Source: Phyllobacteriaceae bacterium (GTDB taxonomy: Bacteria; Pseudomonadota; Alphaproteobacteria; Rhizobiales; Rhizobiaceae). From it: DNA of 64,000 bases. Each line of letters opens with the position of its first letter. Positions within the stretch are counted from its first letter, which is position 1. The position numbers and the translations under genes are program-made. The stretch covers positions 1 through 64,000 of the forward strand of contig PAPF01000035.1 of NCBI GenBank assembly GCA_002708825.1, read 5' to 3'. Below, in pieces: positions 50,380 to 62,829 of the stretch. The notes beneath the pieces are model-generated. The model was not told the DNA's origin. It made no database searches and was given only the letters and a program-made list of their open reading frames with translations.

Positions 50380-50409
50380 GGCGCAACCGCGATGGTGCGC
50401 CGTTTTTCT
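50380..50409 (+). terminator. Terminator-like structure just before metK
   Basis: GGCGC-A-ACC pairs with GGT-GCGCC (one bulged A, loop GCGAT), followed by GTTTTTCTT. It ends about 15 bases before the metK ATG, just upstream of the ribosome site gagggg. CGGTTG at 50345-50350 can pair with CAACCG at 50384-50389, which would break this stem. Confidence 0.7.
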
Positions 50410-50423
50410 TGAGGGGATCTCCC

Positions 50424-51692
<1,269 letters not shown>

Positions 51693-51712
51693 ACGCAACC
51701 GGGGCTCAGGGC

Positions 51713-52414
51713 ATGAACGCCGGGGAACGCAAGACGAGGGCGAGCGAAGCCTTCTTCGGCCGCCGTCACGGCAAGACGCTGCGTCCGCGCCAGGCCGAAA
51801 GCCTGGGCGGCACGCTTGCGCGTCTGCGCCTCGACCTGGCGTCTCCTGCGCCGCAACCGCTGGAGTCCCTTTTCGACGTTCCGGTCACCGCCGTGCGCCT
51901 CGAGATAGGTTTTGGCGGCGGGGAGCACCTGCACCACGAGGCGGGCCGTTTTCCGGAAACCGGCTTCATCGGTGTCGAGCCCTTCGTCAACGGCATGGCA
52001 AAACTCTGCCGCCAGCTTGATGGCGAGCCCAGGGCGAACCTGCGGCTCTACGACGATGACGCAACCCGCGTGCTCGACTGGCTGCCGCCGGCCACGCTCT
52101 CAGGCATCGACCTGTTCTATCCCGATCCCTGGCCCAAGAAACGCCACTGGAAACGGCGTTTCGTCAATGCGGCCAACCTCGACCGCTTCGCCCGGGTGCT
52201 GAAACCCGGCGGACGCTTCCGCTTCGCCTCCGACATCGACACCTATGTCAACTGGACGCTGATGCACTGCCGCGCCCATCCGGACTTCCGCTGGCAGGCG
52301 CAAAGCGCTTCGGACTGGCACACCCCCTATGAAGGCTGGCCGGGTACCCGCTACGAGGCCAAGGCGATCCGCGAGGGCCGCCGGCCTGCCTATCTCACCT
52401 TCATCCGCGCCTGA
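51713..52414 (+). CDS. trmB: tRNA (guanine46-N7)-methyltransferase
   Basis: A 233-residue class I methyltransferase: [11 protein letters not shown] (SAM motif I), GVEPFVNGM and the TrmB signature [18 protein letters not shown]. It makes m7G46 in tRNA with SAM. It is probably co-transcribed with metK. Confidence 0.96.
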   Translation: MNAGERKTRASEAFFGRRHGKTLRPRQAESLGGTLARLRLDLASPAPQPLESLFDVPVTAVRLEIGFGGGEHLHHEAGRFPETGFIGVEPFVNGMAKLCRQLDGEPRANLRLYDDDATRVLDWLPPATLSGIDLFYPDPWPKKRHWKRRFVNAANLDRFARVLKPGGRFRFASDIDTYVNWTLMHCRAHPDFRWQAQSASDWHTPYEGWPGTRYEAKAIREGRRPAYLTFIRA

Positions 52415-52452
52415 CCGCTTGCCTTCGAGAAAGGTCACGCCATCTCTGCCGC

Positions 52453-52638
<186 letters not shown>

Positions 52639-52671
52639 TCCGGCCGCTTCGGCAAGCCGGCGCCTTGGCGC

Positions 52672-52700
52672 TTGCGTTTTGCACCGAACGGGCCTATATC
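52672..52700 (+). promoter_or_regulatory. Candidate promoter of the rimP-nusA-infB operon
   Basis: TTGCGT (52672-52677), a 17-base spacer and TATATC (52695-52700), read in context CTTGCG...CTATATC, which resembles the rhizobial housekeeping consensus CTTGAC-N17-CTATAT. Confidence 0.55.
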
Positions 52701-52728
52701 AGCAGCGAATTCTTGGTCGCATGACGGA

Positions 52729-52758
52729 GAGTGGGTCCCGCCGGTCCCGCTCTTTTTT
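52729..52758 (+). terminator. Attenuator-like terminator in the rimP leader
   Basis: GAGTGGG (52729-52735) pairs with CCCGCTC (52746-52752; one T-G wobble), followed directly by six T. It lies between the promoter and rimP, about 57 bases before the start codon, so most transcripts would stop unless read-through is allowed. Confidence 0.7.
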
Positions 52759-52814
52759 GTTACCCGGCAGGGGGCAGCCGTCTGCGGCTGGCGCCAGATA
52801 GACAGGAAAGCCAC

Positions 52815-53426
52815 TTGGAACCTAGGGACGACCGCATCGTCAGGGAAACGGGCATCGACGCGCGCATTGCCGCGATTGTCGAACCGGTGATCGTCGGCAT
52901 GGGCTTTCGCCTCGTGCGGGTGCGCCTGTCCGGCCAGAACGGACTGACGCTGCAGATCATGGCAGAGCGTCCCGACGGCACGATGACGGTTGAGGACTGC
53001 GAGGAACTGTCGCGGGCCATCTCGCCGGCGCTCGACGTCGAAGATCCGGTCGACGGCGCCTATCATCTCGAAATGTCCTCGCCGGGCATCGACCGCCCCA
53101 TGGTCCGCAAGTCGGATTTTTCCGATTGGCAGGGTCATCTGGTGAAGCTGGAAACGGCAATCATGGTGGAAGGCCGCAAGCGCTTCAAGGGCCGCATTGC
53201 CGCGGTGCGCGAGGACGGCTTCACGCTGGAGCGCGACCAGGCGAGTTACGGCGACGAACCGGTGGTGGACATTCCCTTCGACACCATCGCCGATGCAAGG
53301 CTCGTCCTCACCGACGACCTGATCCGCGATGCGTTGAAGAAGGACAAGGCGGCGCGCAAGGCCCGCAAGAAGAAGGGCGGCGCGGCGGACGAGCCGTCCG
53401 CCGGCGAGACGGACAACGAGGATTGA
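52815..53426 (+). CDS. rimP: Ribosome maturation factor RimP
   Basis: A 203-residue protein: [40 protein letters not shown] and [14 protein letters not shown], the RimP signature. It helps assemble the 30S subunit. Start is a TTG at 52815 preceded by caggaaag; the codons further upstream are not homologous. The C-terminus is a Lys/Glu-rich extension. First gene of the nusA-infB operon. Confidence 0.93.
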   Translation: MEPRDDRIVRETGIDARIAAIVEPVIVGMGFRLVRVRLSGQNGLTLQIMAERPDGTMTVEDCEELSRAISPALDVEDPVDGAYHLEMSSPGIDRPMVRKSDFSDWQGHLVKLETAIMVEGRKRFKGRIAAVREDGFTLERDQASYGDEPVVDIPFDTIADARLVLTDDLIRDALKKDKAARKARKKKGGAADEPSAGETDNED

Positions 53427-53485
53427 CGGCGTGAAGTCCCGCGACCAGGCGATGCCGGGCGGGATTTCCTCAAGGGAGACCGAAC

Positions 53486-55114
53486 ATGGCCATCAGTGCA
53501 AACAGGCTTGAACTCATCCAGATCGCCGATGCGGTGGCGCGCGAAAAGTCGATCGACAAGGGCATCGTCATCCAGGCCATGGCCGATGCCATCGGCAAGG
53601 CGGCGCGCTCGCGTTACGGCCAGGAGACCAATATCCGCGTCGACATCAACCCGAACACCGGCGAGATGAAGCTGCAGCGCATCATGGACGTGGTCGAGGC
53701 GGTCGAGGATTACTCCACCCAGATCTCGCTGGAAGAAGCACGCTCGCGAAATCCCGCAGCCGAGATTGGCGACCAGATCGCCGAACAGTTGCCGCCGCTC
53801 GATTTCGGCCGCATCGCCGCGCAGTCGGCCAAGCAGGTCATCGTCCAGAAGGTGCGCGAGGCCGAGCGCGACCGGCAATTTGACGAATACAAGAACCGCG
53901 TCGGCGAGATCGTCAACGGCACCGTCAAGCGCGTCGAATACGGCAACGTTATCGTCGACCTGGGCCGGGGCGAGGCGATCATCCGCCGCGACGAGCTGAT
54001 CCCGCGCGAGATCTTCAAGTATGGCGACCGCGTGCGCGCCTATATCCATGACGTGCGCCGCGAGCCGCGCGGCCCGCAGATTTTCCTGTCGCGCACCCAT
54101 CCGCAGTTCATGGCCAAGCTGTTCCAGATGGAAGTGCCCGAGATCTATGACGGCATCATCGAGATCAAGTCGGTCGCCCGCGATCCCGGTTCGCGCGCCA
54201 AGATCGCTGTTGTGAGCCGCGATTCCTCCATCGATCCGGTCGGCGCCTGCGTCGGCATGCGCGGCAGCCGCGTCCAGGCCGTGGTGGGCGAACTCCAGGG
54301 CGAGAAGATCGACATCATCCCGTGGTCGCCGGATGCCGCCTCGTTCATCGTCAACGCGCTGCAGCCGGCCGAAGTGGCCAAGGTCGTTCTCGACGAGGAC
54401 GCCGAGCGCATCGAGGTGGTGGTGCCCGACGAACAGCTGAGCCTGGCCATCGGCCGGCGCGGCCAGAACGTGCGCCTCGCCTCGCAGCTGACGGGCTGGG
54501 ATATCGACATCCTGACCGAGGAAGAGGAATCGGCGCGCCGCCAGAAGGAATTCGTCGAGCGCTCCAACCTCTTCATGGATGCGTTGAACGTCGACGAGAT
54601 GGTCGGCCAGGTGCTCGCCTCGGAGGGCTTCACCTCCGTCGAGGAAGTCGCCTATGTCGATCTCGACGAGATCTCCTCCATCGACGGCTTCGACGAGGAC
54701 ACGGCGCAGGAAATCCAGAACCGCGCACGCGACTTCCTGGAGGCCATCGAGGCCGAACTCGACGAGAAGCGCCGCGCGCTGGGCGTCGAGGACGAGTTGC
54801 GCCAGGTTCCGGGCATGACCACTGCAATGATGGCGGCCTGCGGCGAGGACGGCGTCAAGACCATCGAGGACTTCGCCGGCTATGCCGCCGACGACCTGGT
54901 CGGCTGGCGCGAGCGCAAGGATGGCGAGACGACCGTCCATGACGGCGTCTTCACGCCGTTCGGCACGACCCATGCAGAGGCGGAAGAAATGATCATGACC
55001 GCCCGCGTCATGGCCGGCTGGGTTTCCGAGGAGGATCTCGCCGGCGATGCGCAGGAAGAAGACGTCCTGGAAGATGCCGAAGCCGGCGAAACGCAGCCGG
55101 AGGCCCGGGCCTGA
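53486..55114 (+). CDS. nusA: Transcription termination/antitermination factor NusA
   Basis: A 542-residue protein: N-terminal RNAP-binding domain, S1 domain (about 135-200: [21 protein letters not shown]), two KH domains ([34 protein letters not shown]) and two C-terminal helix-hairpin-helix repeats in an acidic tail. It controls pausing, termination and antitermination. It follows rimP by 59 bases and has aagggaga upstream. Confidence 0.97.
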   Translation: MAISANRLELIQIADAVAREKSIDKGIVIQAMADAIGKAARSRYGQETNIRVDINPNTGEMKLQRIMDVVEAVEDYSTQISLEEARSRNPAAEIGDQIAEQLPPLDFGRIAAQSAKQVIVQKVREAERDRQFDEYKNRVGEIVNGTVKRVEYGNVIVDLGRGEAIIRRDELIPREIFKYGDRVRAYIHDVRREPRGPQIFLSRTHPQFMAKLFQMEVPEIYDGIIEIKSVARDPGSRAKIAVVSRDSSIDPVGACVGMRGSRVQAVVGELQGEKIDIIPWSPDAASFIVNALQPAEVAKVVLDEDAERIEVVVPDEQLSLAIGRRGQNVRLASQLTGWDIDILTEEEESARRQKEFVERSNLFMDALNVDEMVGQVLASEGFTSVEEVAYVDLDEISSIDGFDEDTAQEIQNRARDFLEAIEAELDEKRRALGVEDELRQVPGMTTAMMAACGEDGVKTIEDFAGYAADDLVGWRERKDGETTVHDGVFTPFGTTHAEAEEMIMTARVMAGWVSEEDLAGDAQEEDVLEDAEAGETQPEARA

Positions 55115-55154
55115 TGGCCCGGAATGCGGCGGTAGGCTGGGCAAGGAGCGCTGA

Positions 55155-55793
55155 TTGGAGCCAATGGCCGAACGGACCTGCATTGTCACGCGCCAGGCGG
55201 GCGACCCGGATCGGCTGATCCGTTTCGTCGCCGGGCCGGATTCGTCCGTCGTGCCCGATCTCAAGCGAAACCTGCCGGGCCGCGGCTGCTGGGTGACGGC
55301 CAGCCGCGCCCATGTCGACGAGGCGGTTCGCAAGAAGCTGTTCCGCCGCGGCCTGAAGGCGGAGGTTCACGCCGACCCAGGCCTGGGTGCCCTCGTGGAC
55401 CAATTGCTGGTAAAATCCGCGCTCGGGGCCATATTGATGGCAAGGAAGGCCGGACAGTTCGTGACCGGCGCCGCCAAGTGCGATGCCGCGGTGCGTTCCG
55501 GCCAGGCAGTTGCCGTTCTTCACGCCCATGAAGCCGCGCCCGACGGGGTCCGCAAGCTCGATCAGGCGCGCCGGGCGGTTGAATATATGGACGGTCCGGT
55601 TATACCGGCCTTCAAACTCTTTCCCGAGGCCGAATTGGGTTTGGCAATCGGGGGCGCAAATGTGATACATGCAGCCGTGCTCGACGGACAGGCCGGGCGG
55701 GCGGCGGTCAGACGCATTGTTGCGTTGCAGGAATACCGGGAAGGTCCCGGCAACGAGACGGATGCGGCACAAGCCGCGAAGGATGATAGATGA
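55155..55793 (+). CDS. RNA-binding protein with YlxR (DUF448) and L7Ae-like domains
   Basis: A 212-residue protein. Residues 1-85 are YlxR/DUF448 ([34 protein letters not shown]), about 90-175 an L7Ae/YlxQ-type RNA-binding domain. Bacilli encode these as two genes; the fusion is usual in alphaproteobacteria. A TTG start at 55155 fits the site aaggag better than the ATG three codons later. Its stop overlaps the infB start (ATGA). Confidence 0.88.
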   Translation: MEPMAERTCIVTRQAGDPDRLIRFVAGPDSSVVPDLKRNLPGRGCWVTASRAHVDEAVRKKLFRRGLKAEVHADPGLGALVDQLLVKSALGAILMARKAGQFVTGAAKCDAAVRSGQAVAVLHAHEAAPDGVRKLDQARRAVEYMDGPVIPAFKLFPEAELGLAIGGANVIHAAVLDGQAGRAAVRRIVALQEYREGPGNETDAAQAAKDDR

Positions 55794-58345
55794 GCGATAG
55801 CAAATCGGGCGACGACAAGACCCTCCACGTAGCCTCCAAGAAGACCCTCACGCTCAAGCGTGGCGGCAACGAGCAGGGCGTGGTGCGGCAGAACTTCAGC
55901 CACGGGCGTACCAAGGCGGTCGTCGTCGAGACGAAGAAGCGCAAGTTTACCCGGCCGGACGAGAAGCCGGCTACCGAGACGGCCCGGCCGGCTGCCGCCG
56001 CTGCTGCGCCGCAGGCGCCCGCGCGGCCCAAGCCCGCGCCGCGTCCGGTCCAGGCGCCGTCCGGAGCCTCTGGCCTGTCGAGTGGCGAGATGGATGCCCG
56101 CCGCAGGGCGCTCGAGGAAGCCAAGGCCCGCGAGGCGGAGGATCGCATTCGCGCCGAGGAAGAGGCACGCCGCCTCGCCGAGGAGGACGAGCGCCGCGCC
56201 CGCGAGCGCGCGGAGCGTGAGCGCCAGGAGGCCGAGGAGGCCGCGCGTCAGCGCGCCGAGGCGGAAGCCCAGGCCATGTCCGAGGAAAAGCAGCGCAAGC
56301 GCGACGTCGAGCCTGCCAAGGCGGCCAAGCCGGCACCCGCGGCTGTCGAGGACGAGGATGCGGAAGAGAAGGCGCGCGGCGCCAAGCGTGGCGCGCCGGC
56401 CAAGCCGGAGGCTGCCCCGCGTGCCCCGGCCCGCCCGCGCAGCGACGAGGGCCGCCGTTCCGGCAAGCTGACGCTCAACCGCGCGCTCAATGACGATGGC
56501 GAGGGCCGTGGCCGTTCGCTGTCCTCGATGCGCCGCCGCCAGGAGAAGTTCAAGCGCTCCATGCAGCAGGAGCCGCGCGAGAAGATCGTGCGCGAGGTGA
56601 TCCTTCCGGAGACGATCTCCGTGCAGGAACTGGCGAACCGCATGGCCGAGCGCGCCGTCGACGTCGTCAAGTACATGATGAAACAGGGCCAGATGATCAA
56701 GCCCGGCGACATCATCGACGCCGACACCGCCGAACTGATTGCCAACGACTTCGGCCACACCGTCAAGCGCGTGTCGGAATCCGATGTCGAGGACGCCATC
56801 CTCAATGTCGAGGACAAGGCGGAGGACCTGAAGGGCCGTCCGCCGGTCGTCACCATCATGGGCCACGTCGACCACGGGAAGACATCGCTGCTCGATGCCA
56901 TCCGCAATGCCAATGTCGTCTCCGGCGAGGCCGGCGGCATCACCCAGCACATCGGCGCCTACCAGGTGGAGAAGAACGGGCAGAAGATCACCTTCATCGA
57001 CACGCCCGGCCACGCGGCCTTTACCGCCATGCGCGCCCGCGGCGCCAACATCACCGACATCGCAATCCTCGTGGTGGCGGCCGATGACAGCGTGATGCCG
57101 CAGACGATCGAGTCCATCAACCACGCCAAGGCCGCCGGCGTGCCGATGATCGTGGCGATCAACAAGATCGACAAGCCGGCCGCTGACGCCCAGAAGGTGC
57201 GCACGCAATTGCTCCAGCACGAGGTTTTCGTCGAGAGCATGGGCGGCGAGACCATGGACGTCGAGGTCTCGGCCCTCAAGGGCACGAATCTCGACGGTCT
57301 TCTGGAAGCCATCCTGCTGCAGGCCGAAGTGCTGGAACTGAAGGCCAATCCGGACCGCCCGGCCGAAGGCGCCGTCGTGGAAGCCAAGCTCGACAAGGGC
57401 CGCGGCTCCGTGGCCACGGTGCTGGTGCAGGCCGGCACGCTGCGCACCGGCGACATTCTCGTCGCCGGCAACGAGTGGGGCCGCGTGCGCGCCCTCGTCA
57501 ACGACCGTGGCGACCAGCTCAAGGAAGCCGGTCCGGCCATGCCGGTCGAGATCCTCGGCCTGCAGGGCACGCCGCAGGCCGGCGATACTTTCCACGTGGT
57601 CGAGAACGAGGCCAAGGCGCGCGAGATCGCCGAATACCGCCAGCGCAAGGCGCGCGAGATGGCCGTGGCCCGCCAGGCCGGCTCGCGCGGGTCGCTGGAA
57701 CAGATGATGGCGCAGGCCAGGGCCTCCGACACCGCCGAGTTCCCGCTGCTCATCAAGGGCGACGTGCAGGGTTCTGTCGAGGCCATCGCCGCCGCGCTGG
57801 ACAAGCTCGGCACCGAGGAAGTGCGCGCGCGCATCATCCATTCCGGCGCCGGTGCGATCACCGAGTCCGACGTCTCGCTTGCCGAGGCCTCGAACGCGGC
57901 CATCATCGGCTTCAACGTCCGCGCCAACAAGCAGGCGCGCGAGGCTGCCGAACAGGCCGGCATCGAGATCCGCTACTACAACATCATCTACAACCTCGTG
58001 GATGACGTGAAGGCGGCCATGTCGGGCCTTCTCTCGCCGGAGCGCCGCGAGACCTTCCTCGGCTATGCCGAGATCCTGGAGGTGTTCAACATCACCAAGG
58101 TCGGCAAGGTCGCGGGCTGCCGCGTCACCGAAGGCAAGGTGGAACGCGGCGTCGGCGTGCGCCTGCTGCGCGACAACGTCGTCATCCACGAAGGCAAGCT
58201 CAAGACGCTCAAGCGCTTCAAGGACGAGGTTTCCGAGGTCAATGCCGGCCAGGAATGCGGCATGGCCTTCGAGAACTACGACGACATCCGCCAGGGCGAC
58301 GTCATCGAGTGCTTCCGCGTGGAGCAGGTGGCCCGCACGCTCTAG
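55790..58345 (+). CDS. infB: Translation initiation factor IF-2
   Basis: An 851-residue GTPase. The N-terminal 270 residues are low-complexity: Pro/Ala-rich, then a long Arg/Glu/Ala coiled-coil (about 100-165). The G domain starts with [16 protein letters not shown] near residue 357, with [16 protein letters not shown] (G3) and [11 protein letters not shown] (G4). The C-terminal domains bind initiator tRNA. It delivers fMet-tRNA to the 30S subunit. Confidence 0.98.
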   Translation: MSDSKSGDDKTLHVASKKTLTLKRGGNEQGVVRQNFSHGRTKAVVVETKKRKFTRPDEKPATETARPAAAAAAPQAPARPKPAPRPVQAPSGASGLSSGEMDARRRALEEAKAREAEDRIRAEEEARRLAEEDERRARERAERERQEAEEAARQRAEAEAQAMSEEKQRKRDVEPAKAAKPAPAAVEDEDAEEKARGAKRGAPAKPEAAPRAPARPRSDEGRRSGKLTLNRALNDDGEGRGRSLSSMRRRQEKFKRSMQQEPREKIVREVILPETISVQELANRMAERAVDVVKYMMKQGQMIKPGDIIDADTAELIANDFGHTVKRVSESDVEDAILNVEDKAEDLKGRPPVVTIMGHVDHGKTSLLDAIRNANVVSGEAGGITQHIGAYQVEKNGQKITFIDTPGHAAFTAMRARGANITDIAILVVAADDSVMPQTIESINHAKAAGVPMIVAINKIDKPAADAQKVRTQLLQHEVFVESMGGETMDVEVSALKGTNLDGLLEAILLQAEVLELKANPDRPAEGAVVEAKLDKGRGSVATVLVQAGTLRTGDILVAGNEWGRVRALVNDRGDQLKEAGPAMPVEILGLQGTPQAGDTFHVVENEAKAREIAEYRQRKAREMAVARQAGSRGSLEQMMAQARASDTAEFPLLIKGDVQGSVEAIAAALDKLGTEEVRARIIHSGAGAITESDVSLAEASNAAIIGFNVRANKQAREAAEQAGIEIRYYNIIYNLVDDVKAAMSGLLSPERRETFLGYAEILEVFNITKVGKVAGCRVTEGKVERGVGVRLLRDNVVIHEGKLKTLKRFKDEVSEVNAGQECGMAFENYDDIRQGDVIECFRVEQVARTL

Positions 58346-58365
58346 GCGCGGGCTTGAGAAGGACG

Positions 58366-58400
58366 CGCCGGACCGGCATCATGCCGGTCCGGCGTTTTTT
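58366..58400 (+). terminator. Strong intrinsic terminator after infB
   Basis: CGCCGGACCGGCAT (58366-58379) and ATGCCGGTCCGGCG (58381-58394) form a nearly loopless 13-bp stem followed by TTTTTT. It separates infB from rbfA-truB or allows partial read-through. Confidence 0.93.
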
Positions 58401-58450
58401 GACGCATGGGCCGCGGTTCCATTCCGCGCCCGTGAATCAGGGACAGGACC

Positions 58451-58864
58451 ATGTCACGACCAGAAAGTTCCAGGGGCCCGTCGCAGCGCCAGCTGCGGGT
58501 GGGCGAGCAGGTGCGCCACGCGCTGGCCGACGTGCTGCAGCGCGGCGAGGTGCGCGACCCGCTGCTTGAGACGACGGTGATCTCCGTCAACGAGGTGCGC
58601 ATGTCGCCGGACCTCAAGATCGCCACCGCCTATGTCACGCCGCTCGGCCTCGACGATGGCCAGCCGGTGATCAAGGCGCTGGCGGCGAACGCGAAGTTCA
58701 TCCGCGGCCGGGTCTCGGGCGCGCTCCGGCAGATGAAGTACATGCCGGAGTTCCGTTTCCGCCTCGACACGTCCTTCGACAATTTCCGCAAGATCGACGA
58801 ACTGCTCCATTCTCCTGAAGTGGCGCGCGACCTGCATCACGACGACGAAGACAAAGAAGAATAG
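58451..58864 (+). CDS. rbfA: Ribosome-binding factor A
   Basis: A 137-residue KH-type protein: [28 protein letters not shown]-like segment ([16 protein letters not shown]) and [20 protein letters not shown]. It assists 16S rRNA 5'-end maturation and cold adaptation. truB starts two bases after its stop, so the pair is coupled. Confidence 0.96.
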   Translation: MSRPESSRGPSQRQLRVGEQVRHALADVLQRGEVRDPLLETTVISVNEVRMSPDLKIATAYVTPLGLDDGQPVIKALAANAKFIRGRVSGALRQMKYMPEFRFRLDTSFDNFRKIDELLHSPEVARDLHHDDEDKEE

Positions 58865-58866
58865 AC

Positions 58867-59817
58867 ATGGCGCGCCAACGCAAGAAGAAGGGCCGCGACG
58901 TTTCCGGCTGGATCATCCTCGACAAGCCGGCCGGAATGGGCTCCACCCAGGCCGTCTCGAAGGTGAAATGGCTGTTCAACGCGCAGAAGGCCGGCCATGC
59001 CGGGACGCTCGATCCGCTTGCCTCGGGCATGCTGCCCATCGCGCTGGGCGATGCCACCAAGACGGTGCCCTATGTCATGGACGGCGAGAAGGTCTACACC
59101 TTCACCGTCGCCTGGGGCGAGGAACGCGCCACCGACGATCTGGAAGGCGGGGTGACGGCAACGTCGGACAAGCGTCCCGCGCGTGCCGACGTCGAAGCCA
59201 TCCTGCCCGGCTATCTCGGCATCATCATGCAGGTTCCGCCGCAATTCTCCGCCATCAAGATCGATGGCGAGCGCGCCTACGACATTGCGCGCGACGGCGA
59301 GGATGTCGACATTCCGGCCCGCGAGGTGGAGATATTCTCCATCGACATCACCGCCATGGACGACAACACGACGACCTTCGAGGTCGCCTGCGGCAAGGGC
59401 ACCTATGTGCGCAGCCTGGCCCGCGACATGGGCCGCCAGTTGGGCTGTTACGGTCATGTCGCCGTGCTGCGCCGGGAAGAGGTCGCGCCTTTCACCGCGG
59501 ACGATCTCGTTACCGTGGAGGCCCTGGAGGCTGCCCGCGAAAAGGGCGATGCGCTCGGGGAGGACGTGTCCGCGAAGGAGCGCTTCGCGGCGCTGGATGC
59601 GTTGCTCATGGACACGCAGGCGGCGCTCGAAGACCTGCCGCACATGGCGCTGACCGATGACGCGGCCAACCGGGTCCGTCTCGGCAATCCCGTCATCCTG
59701 CGCGGCCGCGACGCCCCGGTGGAGGCAGAGGAAGCCTATGTCACCGCGCGCGGGCGCCTCGTCGCCATCGGCGCCGTCTCCGCCGGGCAGTTCCATCCGC
59801 GCCGCGTCTTCACCTGA
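58867..59817 (+). CDS. truB: tRNA pseudouridine synthase B
   Basis: A 316-residue enzyme: [39 protein letters not shown] (catalytic Asp in GTLDPLA), [21 protein letters not shown] and [12 protein letters not shown]. It makes pseudouridine 55 in the tRNA T-loop. rpsO, which often follows truB in rhizobia, is not next here; an aldehyde dehydrogenase is. Confidence 0.97.
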   Translation: MARQRKKKGRDVSGWIILDKPAGMGSTQAVSKVKWLFNAQKAGHAGTLDPLASGMLPIALGDATKTVPYVMDGEKVYTFTVAWGEERATDDLEGGVTATSDKRPARADVEAILPGYLGIIMQVPPQFSAIKIDGERAYDIARDGEDVDIPAREVEIFSIDITAMDDNTTTFEVACGKGTYVRSLARDMGRQLGCYGHVAVLRREEVAPFTADDLVTVEALEAAREKGDALGEDVSAKERFAALDALLMDTQAALEDLPHMALTDDAANRVRLGNPVILRGRDAPVEAEEAYVTARGRLVAIGAVSAGQFHPRRVFT

Positions 59818-59909
59818 TTTGACCGTCCGTCCGCGCCGCCGTTTTCCCTCTGGCAAATCCCGCCCGGGGCTGACAAAGTGCGCGCAAAATCGAACCGACC
59901 GGGAGACGC

Positions 59910-61340
59910 ATGATGCTCGACAAGCGCGAATTTTACATTGATGGCCAGTGGGTGAAGCCCGCAGTGGCGCGGGATCTCGAGGTGATCGATCCGGCCACGG
60001 AGGAGCCCTGCGCCGTCATCTCGCTGGGATCCAGGGCCGACGTCGACAAGGCGGTCGCCGCCGCCAGGCGCGCCTTTGCAACCTGGTCCGTCACGCCGCT
60101 GGAAGAGCGTGTCGCCCTGCTTGAGAAGCTGATGGGGATCATGACCGCGCGCCTGCCCGAGATGGGCGAGATGATCACGCTCGAAATGGGCGCGCCGCGC
60201 GACCTCGCCGACAACGACCAGGCCGGGGCCGGTCCCTGGCATCTCAAGGGGTTCCTGAAGGCGCTCAAGACCTTCGAATGGGAATATGATTTCAACGACC
60301 GCGGCGAGCGCATCATCCGCGAGCCGATCGGCGTCTGCGGCCTCATCACGCCCTGGAACTGGCCGGTCAACCAGATCGCGCTCAAGGTCCTGCCCGCCGT
60401 CGCGACCGGCTGCACCTGCGTGCTGAAGCCCTCCGAGATCGCCCCGCTTTCCGCGTTTCTCTTCGCCGAAATGATGCACGAGGCGGGCTTCCCTGCCGGT
60501 GTCTTCAATCTGGTCAACGGCGATGGCGCGGGTGTCGGCACCGACATCTCAACCCATCCGGACATCGACATGGTGTCGTTTACCGGTTCCACCCGCGCCG
60601 GCGCGCTCATCACCAGGGCGGCCGCCGACACGGTCAAGCGCGTGACGCTGGAACTGGGCGGCAAGTCGCCCAACATCGTCTTCGCCGATGCCGACCTGGA
60701 CAAGGCGGTGCGCAAGGGCGTGACCCATTGCATGGAGAACACCGGCCAGTCCTGCAATGCGCCCACGCGCATGCTCGTGGAACGTTCGGTCTATGACGAG
60801 GTGGTGGATCTCGCCGTCAGGCACGGCTCGGCCGTCAAGGTCGGCAATCCGAAGGAGCGTGGCGACCATATCGGCCCGCTTGTCAGCCAGGCGCAGTTCG
60901 ACAAGGTGCAGGCGCTCATCCAGAAGGGCATGGAGGAGGGCGCGCGCCTCGTGCTGGGCGGCCCCGGCCGGCCGGAAGGCTTCAATCGCGGCTATTTCGT
61001 GCGGCCCACCATCTTCGCCGACGTCACCAATGACATGACCATCGCCCGCGAGGAAATCTTCGGCCCCGTGCTTTCGCTCATTGCCTTCGACGACGAGGCG
61101 GACGCCGTGGCGATCGCCAACGACACGCCCTATGGCCTGGCCGCTTATGTCCAGACCGGCGACCAGGACAAGGGCCGCCGTGTCGCGCGGGCCTTGCGTG
61201 CCGGCATGGTGCGGCTCAACGGGCGCAGCCTGTCGGCGGGTACGCCTTTCGGCGGTTACAAGCAGTCGGGCAATGGGCGCGAAGGCGGCGTCTGGGGCCT
61301 TGAGGACTTCACCGAGGTCAAGATCGTCTCCGGCTGGTAG
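59910..61340 (+). CDS. NAD(P)-dependent aldehyde dehydrogenase family protein
   Basis: A 476-residue class I/II-type aldehyde dehydrogenase. ITPWNWPVNQIALKVLPA (cofactor loop), FTGSTRAGALI, general-base Glu in VTLELGGKSPNIV (about residue 249) and catalytic Cys in NTGQSCNAPTRM (about 281) are present. The physiological aldehyde cannot be told from sequence. A gggagac site precedes tandem ATGs (59910 or 59913). corA follows 9 bases later. Confidence 0.9.
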   Translation: MMLDKREFYIDGQWVKPAVARDLEVIDPATEEPCAVISLGSRADVDKAVAAARRAFATWSVTPLEERVALLEKLMGIMTARLPEMGEMITLEMGAPRDLADNDQAGAGPWHLKGFLKALKTFEWEYDFNDRGERIIREPIGVCGLITPWNWPVNQIALKVLPAVATGCTCVLKPSEIAPLSAFLFAEMMHEAGFPAGVFNLVNGDGAGVGTDISTHPDIDMVSFTGSTRAGALITRAAADTVKRVTLELGGKSPNIVFADADLDKAVRKGVTHCMENTGQSCNAPTRMLVERSVYDEVVDLAVRHGSAVKVGNPKERGDHIGPLVSQAQFDKVQALIQKGMEEGARLVLGGPGRPEGFNRGYFVRPTIFADVTNDMTIAREEIFGPVLSLIAFDDEADAVAIANDTPYGLAAYVQTGDQDKGRRVARALRAGMVRLNGRSLSAGTPFGGYKQSGNGREGGVWGLEDFTEVKIVSGW

Positions 61341-61349
61341 GGGCGGACC

Positions 61350-62423
61350 ATGGCGAGGCGGGCGCGCGGCCGGCGCAAATCGATCTTCACCCGCAGCCGC
61401 GGGCCCGCCGGCGCGCCGCCCGGCACGCTGGTGGCGGATCCTTCCGCCGCCAATCCCGTCATGCGCGTCATCGCCTGGAGCGAAACCGGTTTCGAGGAAC
61501 GCGAGAATATCCGGCTGCAGGACGTCGAGGCCCTGCGCTCTGGCGGCCAACGGTTGTGGCTGGACATCGTCGGCACCGGCGACACGGCCTTCTTCGAGGC
61601 ATTGGGGCAGTTCTTCGGCATCGACCCCCTGGTGCTCGAAGACGTTGTCGATCTGCAGCAGCGGCCCAAGGCAGAGGACTATCCCGGCTATGCCTATGTC
61701 GTCCTGCACATGGTCACGAACCGGTCGGTCAATTCGCGGGAACAGCTTTCGCTCATCTTCGGCCGCGATTTCGTCATCACGGTGCAGGAGCGCACCGACG
61801 ATTGCCTCGATCCGGTGCGCGAACGGATGCGCCGGGGCAAGCCGCGCATACGCGCCGCCCGTGGCGATTATCTCGCCTATGCCATCATGGATGCCGTGGT
61901 CGACGCCTATTTCCCGGTTGTCGAAAGGCTCGGCGAACGTCTTGAGGAAATCGAGGATGTCGTCACCTTCAACCCGGAACCCGAGGATATCGACGCGCTG
62001 CACGAACTGAAACGGGATCTCGTGACGCTGAAGCGCTCGCTCTGGCCCACGCGCGACGTCATGAATGAACTGCGCAACGAGGGAAACGACATCATCGAGC
62101 AGGACACGCGCCGCTACCTGCGCGATGTTCACGACCACGTTCTCCAGCTGATCGACATCATCGAGACCTGCCGCGAGATCGCCACCGGCCTGCACGATCT
62201 CTATCTCTCCAGCATGTCGAACCGCATGAACGAGGTCATGAAGGTCCTCACCGTGATCGCCACCATCTTCATTCCGCTCAGTTTCCTGGCCGGCCTCTGG
62301 GGCATGAATTTCGACCACATGCCGGAACTGGACTGGGCGTGGGGATATCCGATGGCGCTTGGCCTGATGGCTGCCGTCGCATTTGGTCTGTTGGCCTGGT
62401 TCCGCTGGAAGAAATGGCTGTAA
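61350..62423 (+). CDS. corA: CorA-type magnesium/cobalt transporter
   Basis: A 357-residue protein with a large cytoplasmic N-terminal funnel domain (DVVDLQQRPKAEDY, YLRDVHDHVLQLID) and two C-terminal membrane helices; the pore motif GMN appears in GLWGMNFDHMPEL. It forms a pentameric divalent-cation channel. The start follows the dehydrogenase stop closely. The first 35 residues are a basic extension. Confidence 0.93.
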   Translation: MARRARGRRKSIFTRSRGPAGAPPGTLVADPSAANPVMRVIAWSETGFEERENIRLQDVEALRSGGQRLWLDIVGTGDTAFFEALGQFFGIDPLVLEDVVDLQQRPKAEDYPGYAYVVLHMVTNRSVNSREQLSLIFGRDFVITVQERTDDCLDPVRERMRRGKPRIRAARGDYLAYAIMDAVVDAYFPVVERLGERLEEIEDVVTFNPEPEDIDALHELKRDLVTLKRSLWPTRDVMNELRNEGNDIIEQDTRRYLRDVHDHVLQLIDIIETCREIATGLHDLYLSSMSNRMNEVMKVLTVIATIFIPLSFLAGLWGMNFDHMPELDWAWGYPMALGLMAAVAFGLLAWFRWKKWL

Positions 62424-62452
62424 CGGCAGGCATGGAAAGGGCAGGTACGAAC

Positions 62453-62779
62453 ATGGTCCCGGTCATTCGAACGGTTGTCGCGCTCGCGGCGCTGGCAGGC
62501 ATGGCCCTGCCCGCCAGCGCCGGGGAACGTCAGTGCGGCTGGTATGTCATCCTCGGCTGCTCGACCGACGCCTACGAGGCGGAAAAGATGCTGGAAGAGG
62601 TGCGCGGTGTCGTGCTGCCGGGCAGCGCGGGCACGCATGTCGTGGAGACCGGCGACTATCCGAACTTCAATCCCGGTCTGTTCTGCGTGGTGGATGGCCC
62701 GTTCGAATCGCAGGCGCGGGCAGAAATCGTCCATTGGACCGACATGGTACCGGAGGCCTACGTCAAGCGCGGCTGCTGA
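62453..62779 (+). CDS. Small secreted protein, SPOR-like
   Basis: A 108-residue protein with a signal peptide (MVPVIRTVVALAALAGMALP, cleaved near ASAGE) and a mature part with four cysteines. CGWYVILGCSTDAYEAEKML resembles the first strand-helix of SPOR peptidoglycan-binding domains, but this is not firm. ATG 62453 is preferred because an aagggcagg site precedes it; an ATG at 62432 is possible. Function unknown. Confidence 0.65.
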   Translation: MVPVIRTVVALAALAGMALPASAGERQCGWYVILGCSTDAYEAEKMLEEVRGVVLPGSAGTHVVETGDYPNFNPGLFCVVDGPFESQARAEIVHWTDMVPEAYVKRGC

Positions 62780-62829
62780 GCGGCACCGTGCCGGACGGAA
62801 CTTTTCCCCCGGCGCCCGGTTTGCCCGTC

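Noticed and set aside
50281-50423. Known SAM-II or SAM/SAH riboswitch upstream of metK
   Set aside because: The stem and loop sizes and conserved bases I know for these classes were not found. Only a generic terminator and hairpin are claimed; a covariance search would settle it.
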